From: Vibrio bivalvicida
GTDB lineage: Bacteria; Pseudomonadota; Gammaproteobacteria; Enterobacterales; Vibrionaceae
Direction: 5' to 3'
DNA length: 64,000 bases
Assembly (NCBI RefSeq): GCF_001399455.2
Contig: NZ_LLEI02000006.1
Span: forward strand, 62,001-126,000
The translations under genes were made by a program, and so were the position numbers. Positions 62,154 to 64,000 of the stretch are shown here, piece after piece. The notes under the pieces are model-generated. The model was given only the letters and a program-made list of their open reading frames with translations, did no database searches and had not been told where the DNA came from. Every line of letters begins with the position of its first letter. Position 1 is the stretch's first letter.

Positions 62154-62323
62154 TCAGAAAAAGTAGCGGGGGAGTAGTGGCAACTCGATCGCTTTTGTAT
62201 GCAATAACGTGTTACGTAACTAAGCCGACAGCTAGAGGTGGCTCGAATACGCTTTCCATTTACCTTGCTCATTCAGATGTATATGAGTCATTGTTCTGTA
62301 ATTGTTAGGTATGGATATAGATT

Positions 62324-63175
62324 ATGGATATCAGAATCTCTACGGTTGCGCTCAGCGTCATGTCTGCATTGGTAGCACTGACCCAAGTTCAAAACGTCGA
62401 AGCCGAGTCACTGCCCGTAGCGCTCGCCGTATCATACAACTCAGGTATAGATACTTCAGAGTATTGGAAAAGTGAAAAGCTTGATGGCATCAGAGCAATT
62501 TGGGACGGAAACCAACTTATGACCAGAAACGGAAAGCAGATCGTGGCTCCTGGTTGGTTTACAGATGGGTTACCAGAGTATTCATTAGAAGGTGAGTTAT
62601 GGGCGGGGCGTGGGAACTTTCATATAGTCCAGCAAACGGTTTTAGACAGAACACCAAATGATACGGCATGGAAAAAAATTAAATTTATGCTGTTTGATGT
62701 TCCTCATTCTGCGGGTGACTACAAAAAGCGCTACTTCAACCTTGTGCATTTGGTAAATACGCTTGAAAGCGACCATATTAAATACATTGAACACACTCCA
62801 ATTGAAGACGAACAGGAGTTGCTTGGCTATTTGGATACAGTTGATGGATCTAAAGGCGAAGGTTTGATGCTGCGAAAAATCTCCAGCCGCTACCAAGCGG
62901 GACGCAGTAGCGACTTACTAAAACTGAAAAAGCACCAAGATGCAGAAGCTATCGTCATTGGGTACAAGGTAGGGAATGGTAAATACAAAGGCCAAATGGG
63001 GGCACTGCTAGTCCAGCTAAAGTCTGGCAAGCAGTTTTATATTGGTAGCGGGTTCAGTGATGAAATAAGGCTGGATCCACCCTCAGTGGGTTCAAAGATT
63101 ACATTCCGCTATAACGGCTATACAAATAATGGTGTGCCAAAGTTTGCTCGTTACGTCAGAGATAGAGTGGAATGA
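62324..63175 (+). CDS. ligE: Exported ATP-dependent DNA ligase (LigE type)
   Basis: The 283-residue protein has a signal peptide (STVALSVMSALVALTQVQNVEA) and a minimal ATP-dependent ligase: motif I SEKLDGIRAIW with catalytic Lys52, YSLEGELWAG (motif III region), GSKGEGLMLRK (motif IV) and LLKLKKHQDAEAIVIG (motif V), then an OB-fold domain ending ITFRYNGYTNNGVPKFARY. It should seal nicks in DNA in the periplasm, perhaps linked to DNA uptake or biofilm DNA. It is divergent from sypA. Confidence 0.9.
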   Translation: MDIRISTVALSVMSALVALTQVQNVEAESLPVALAVSYNSGIDTSEYWKSEKLDGIRAIWDGNQLMTRNGKQIVAPGWFTDGLPEYSLEGELWAGRGNFHIVQQTVLDRTPNDTAWKKIKFMLFDVPHSAGDYKKRYFNLVHLVNTLESDHIKYIEHTPIEDEQELLGYLDTVDGSKGEGLMLRKISSRYQAGRSSDLLKLKKHQDAEAIVIGYKVGNGKYKGQMGALLVQLKSGKQFYIGSGFSDEIRLDPPSVGSKITFRYNGYTNNGVPKFARYVRDRVE

Positions 63176-63188
63176 CTGGATGAAATAA

Positions 63189-63206
63189 AGGCCCAAAAAC
63201 GGGCCT
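63189..63206 (-). terminator. Terminator between convergent ligE and MATE genes
   Basis: AGGCCC (63189-63194) pairs with GGGCCT (63201-63206) around 6 bases. On the minus strand it is followed by TTATTTC, so it best serves the MATE gene ending at 63218. Confidence 0.7.
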
Positions 63207-63217
63207 GTTGATAACGG

Positions 63218-64000
63218 CTATTTTGCCGCGAGTGTTAACTGAGCATCGTCACTGAGTCGGTGCATCCACCTTAATCGGACGCCAAGCATTATAGCTGCAG
63301 AAGTAAGACCGATAATAAAGCCCACCCAGAATCCATGTGCACCCATTGGCTCCACAATCCAATCCGTCATGGCAAGAATGTAGCCAAGTGGTAACCCTAA
63401 AATCCAATATGCTATGAAAGTGCGATTGAAGATCGCGGCCATATCTTTATATCCGCGCAGCGCACCCGCAGCAACAACTTGAACAGCATCTGTTACTTGA
63501 TAAACCGCCGCTAATAGCAACAACTGAAGTGCCAACTCAATTACCGCTTTGTTGTCAGTATAGAGTAATGCGACTTGTTCTCTAAACAGTACGGTGAGTA
63601 GTGCTGTGAATAAGGACAATGACACTGCGACAATAAGACCGACATGAGAGGCGATAGTCGCACCTTCTACATTTGCTTCGCCGAGACGGTGGCCAACGCG
63701 GATACTTGTGGCGGCACCAACACTCATCGGTAGCATAAACACCAATGAGGAAAAGTTGATAGCGACTTGGTGTGCAGCAACGACAAGTGGACCTAAAGGA
63801 GCAACAAGTAACGCTACGACAGCAAACAGTGTAACTTCAAAGAACATGGCTGCAGCCACGGGAAAGCCTAGCTTAAACAGACGTACTAAGGCTTTTGGAT
63901 TAGGTTTATGGAAACAATCAAACACCTTTACTTTTGCAAGGCGCTCGGATGTCATCACGTAGAACAACAGCATGGCAAACATAATCCAATACACAATAGC
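63218..64000 (-). CDS. norM: MATE family multidrug efflux transporter, C-terminal part (NorM-like, cut by window end)
   Basis: The frame is open to the window edge, leaving 260 residues of the C-terminal part. About seven helices are visible, with FKLGFPVAAAMFFEVTLFAV, LVVAAHQVAINFSSLVFMLP and TSIRVGHRLGEANVEGA, all typical of NorM (Na+-coupled drug export at the inner membrane). It ends DDAQLTLAAK. The first half and the start lie beyond base 64000. Confidence 0.88.
   Translation of the reverse strand, partial: AIVYWIMFAMLLFYVMTSERLAKVKVFDCFHKPNPKALVRLFKLGFPVAAAMFFEVTLFAVVALLVAPLGPLVVAAHQVAINFSSLVFMLPMSVGAATSIRVGHRLGEANVEGATIASHVGLIVAVSLSLFTALLTVLFREQVALLYTDNKAVIELALQLLLLAAVYQVTDAVQVVAAGALRGYKDMAAIFNRTFIAYWILGLPLGYILAMTDWIVEPMGAHGFWVGFIIGLTSAAIMLGVRLRWMHRLSDDAQLTLAAK

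Larger units (their letters stand above)
62020..62323. other. Divergent promoter region of sypA and ligE
   Basis: This 304-base gap holds the sypA sigma-54 promoter and two SypG-like boxes in its first half. The other half carries the promoter of the plus-strand DNA ligase gene; I could not pick its elements with confidence. Confidence 0.7.

Overview
The window is chromosomal DNA from a member of the genus Vibrio. Three gene sets point there: a TtpC-type TonB2 iron-uptake operon (DUF3450 protein, TtpC, ExbB, ExbD, TonB, TPR protein), a nearly complete symbiosis-polysaccharide (syp/rbd-type) locus, and several small Vibrio-type hypothetical genes such as DUF2986. I cannot name the species. I saw no phage, insertion sequence, CRISPR array or rRNA. 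The only RNA gene found is tRNA-Val(GAC).

Layout. 1-9.6 kb holds metabolic and housekeeping genes: the 3' end of a chemoreceptor, the glycyl-radical enzyme pair yjjI-yjjW, a LysR regulator, an EF-hand protein, purC with a perfect PurR palindrome, sulA with a perfect LexA box, a glycerophosphodiesterase, an EamA transporter and a lactate/malate dehydrogenase-like enzyme. 9.7-20 kb is an iron-acquisition block. It has an OmpR-type two-component system and a TonB-dependent siderophore receptor in the order of the peuRSA genes of V. parahaemolyticus, then the six-gene TonB2 operon. Both the receptor and the TonB operon have Fur-like boxes. 20-26.3 kb has a CitA/DcuS-type two-component pair, two orphan periplasmic solute-binding proteins, a DUF2726 protein and a diguanylate cyclase.

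26.3-31.8 kb is a nitrite-reduction block (nirB, nirD, nirC, cobA). Its leader has a near-consensus FNR site and a NarP-like dyad, and a long structured repeat lies between nirD and nirC. 31.8-40.4 kb carries a NYN-domain protein, unknown proteins, an RstAB-like two-component pair, a VirK/YbjX protein, and a PepSY-like exported protein in front of another two-component pair. A tRNA-Val closes this part.

40.6-62.0 kb is one long minus-strand exopolysaccharide locus. It matches Vibrio fischeri syp gene by gene (sypA, B, C, D, F, G, H, I, J, K, L, M, N, O, P, Q, R) with two differences. sypE is absent, and a PhnD-like periplasmic binding protein sits between sypD and sypF. Sigma-54 promoter elements with upstream TTCTCA-N3-TG boxes lie in front of sypA, sypI, sypM and sypP. 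The box-to-promoter distances fall near 48, 60 and 70 bases, about one helical turn apart. These would link the hybrid kinase SypF and the sigma-54 activator SypG to the biosynthetic genes. The window ends with a secreted ATP-dependent DNA ligase and part of a MATE efflux pump.
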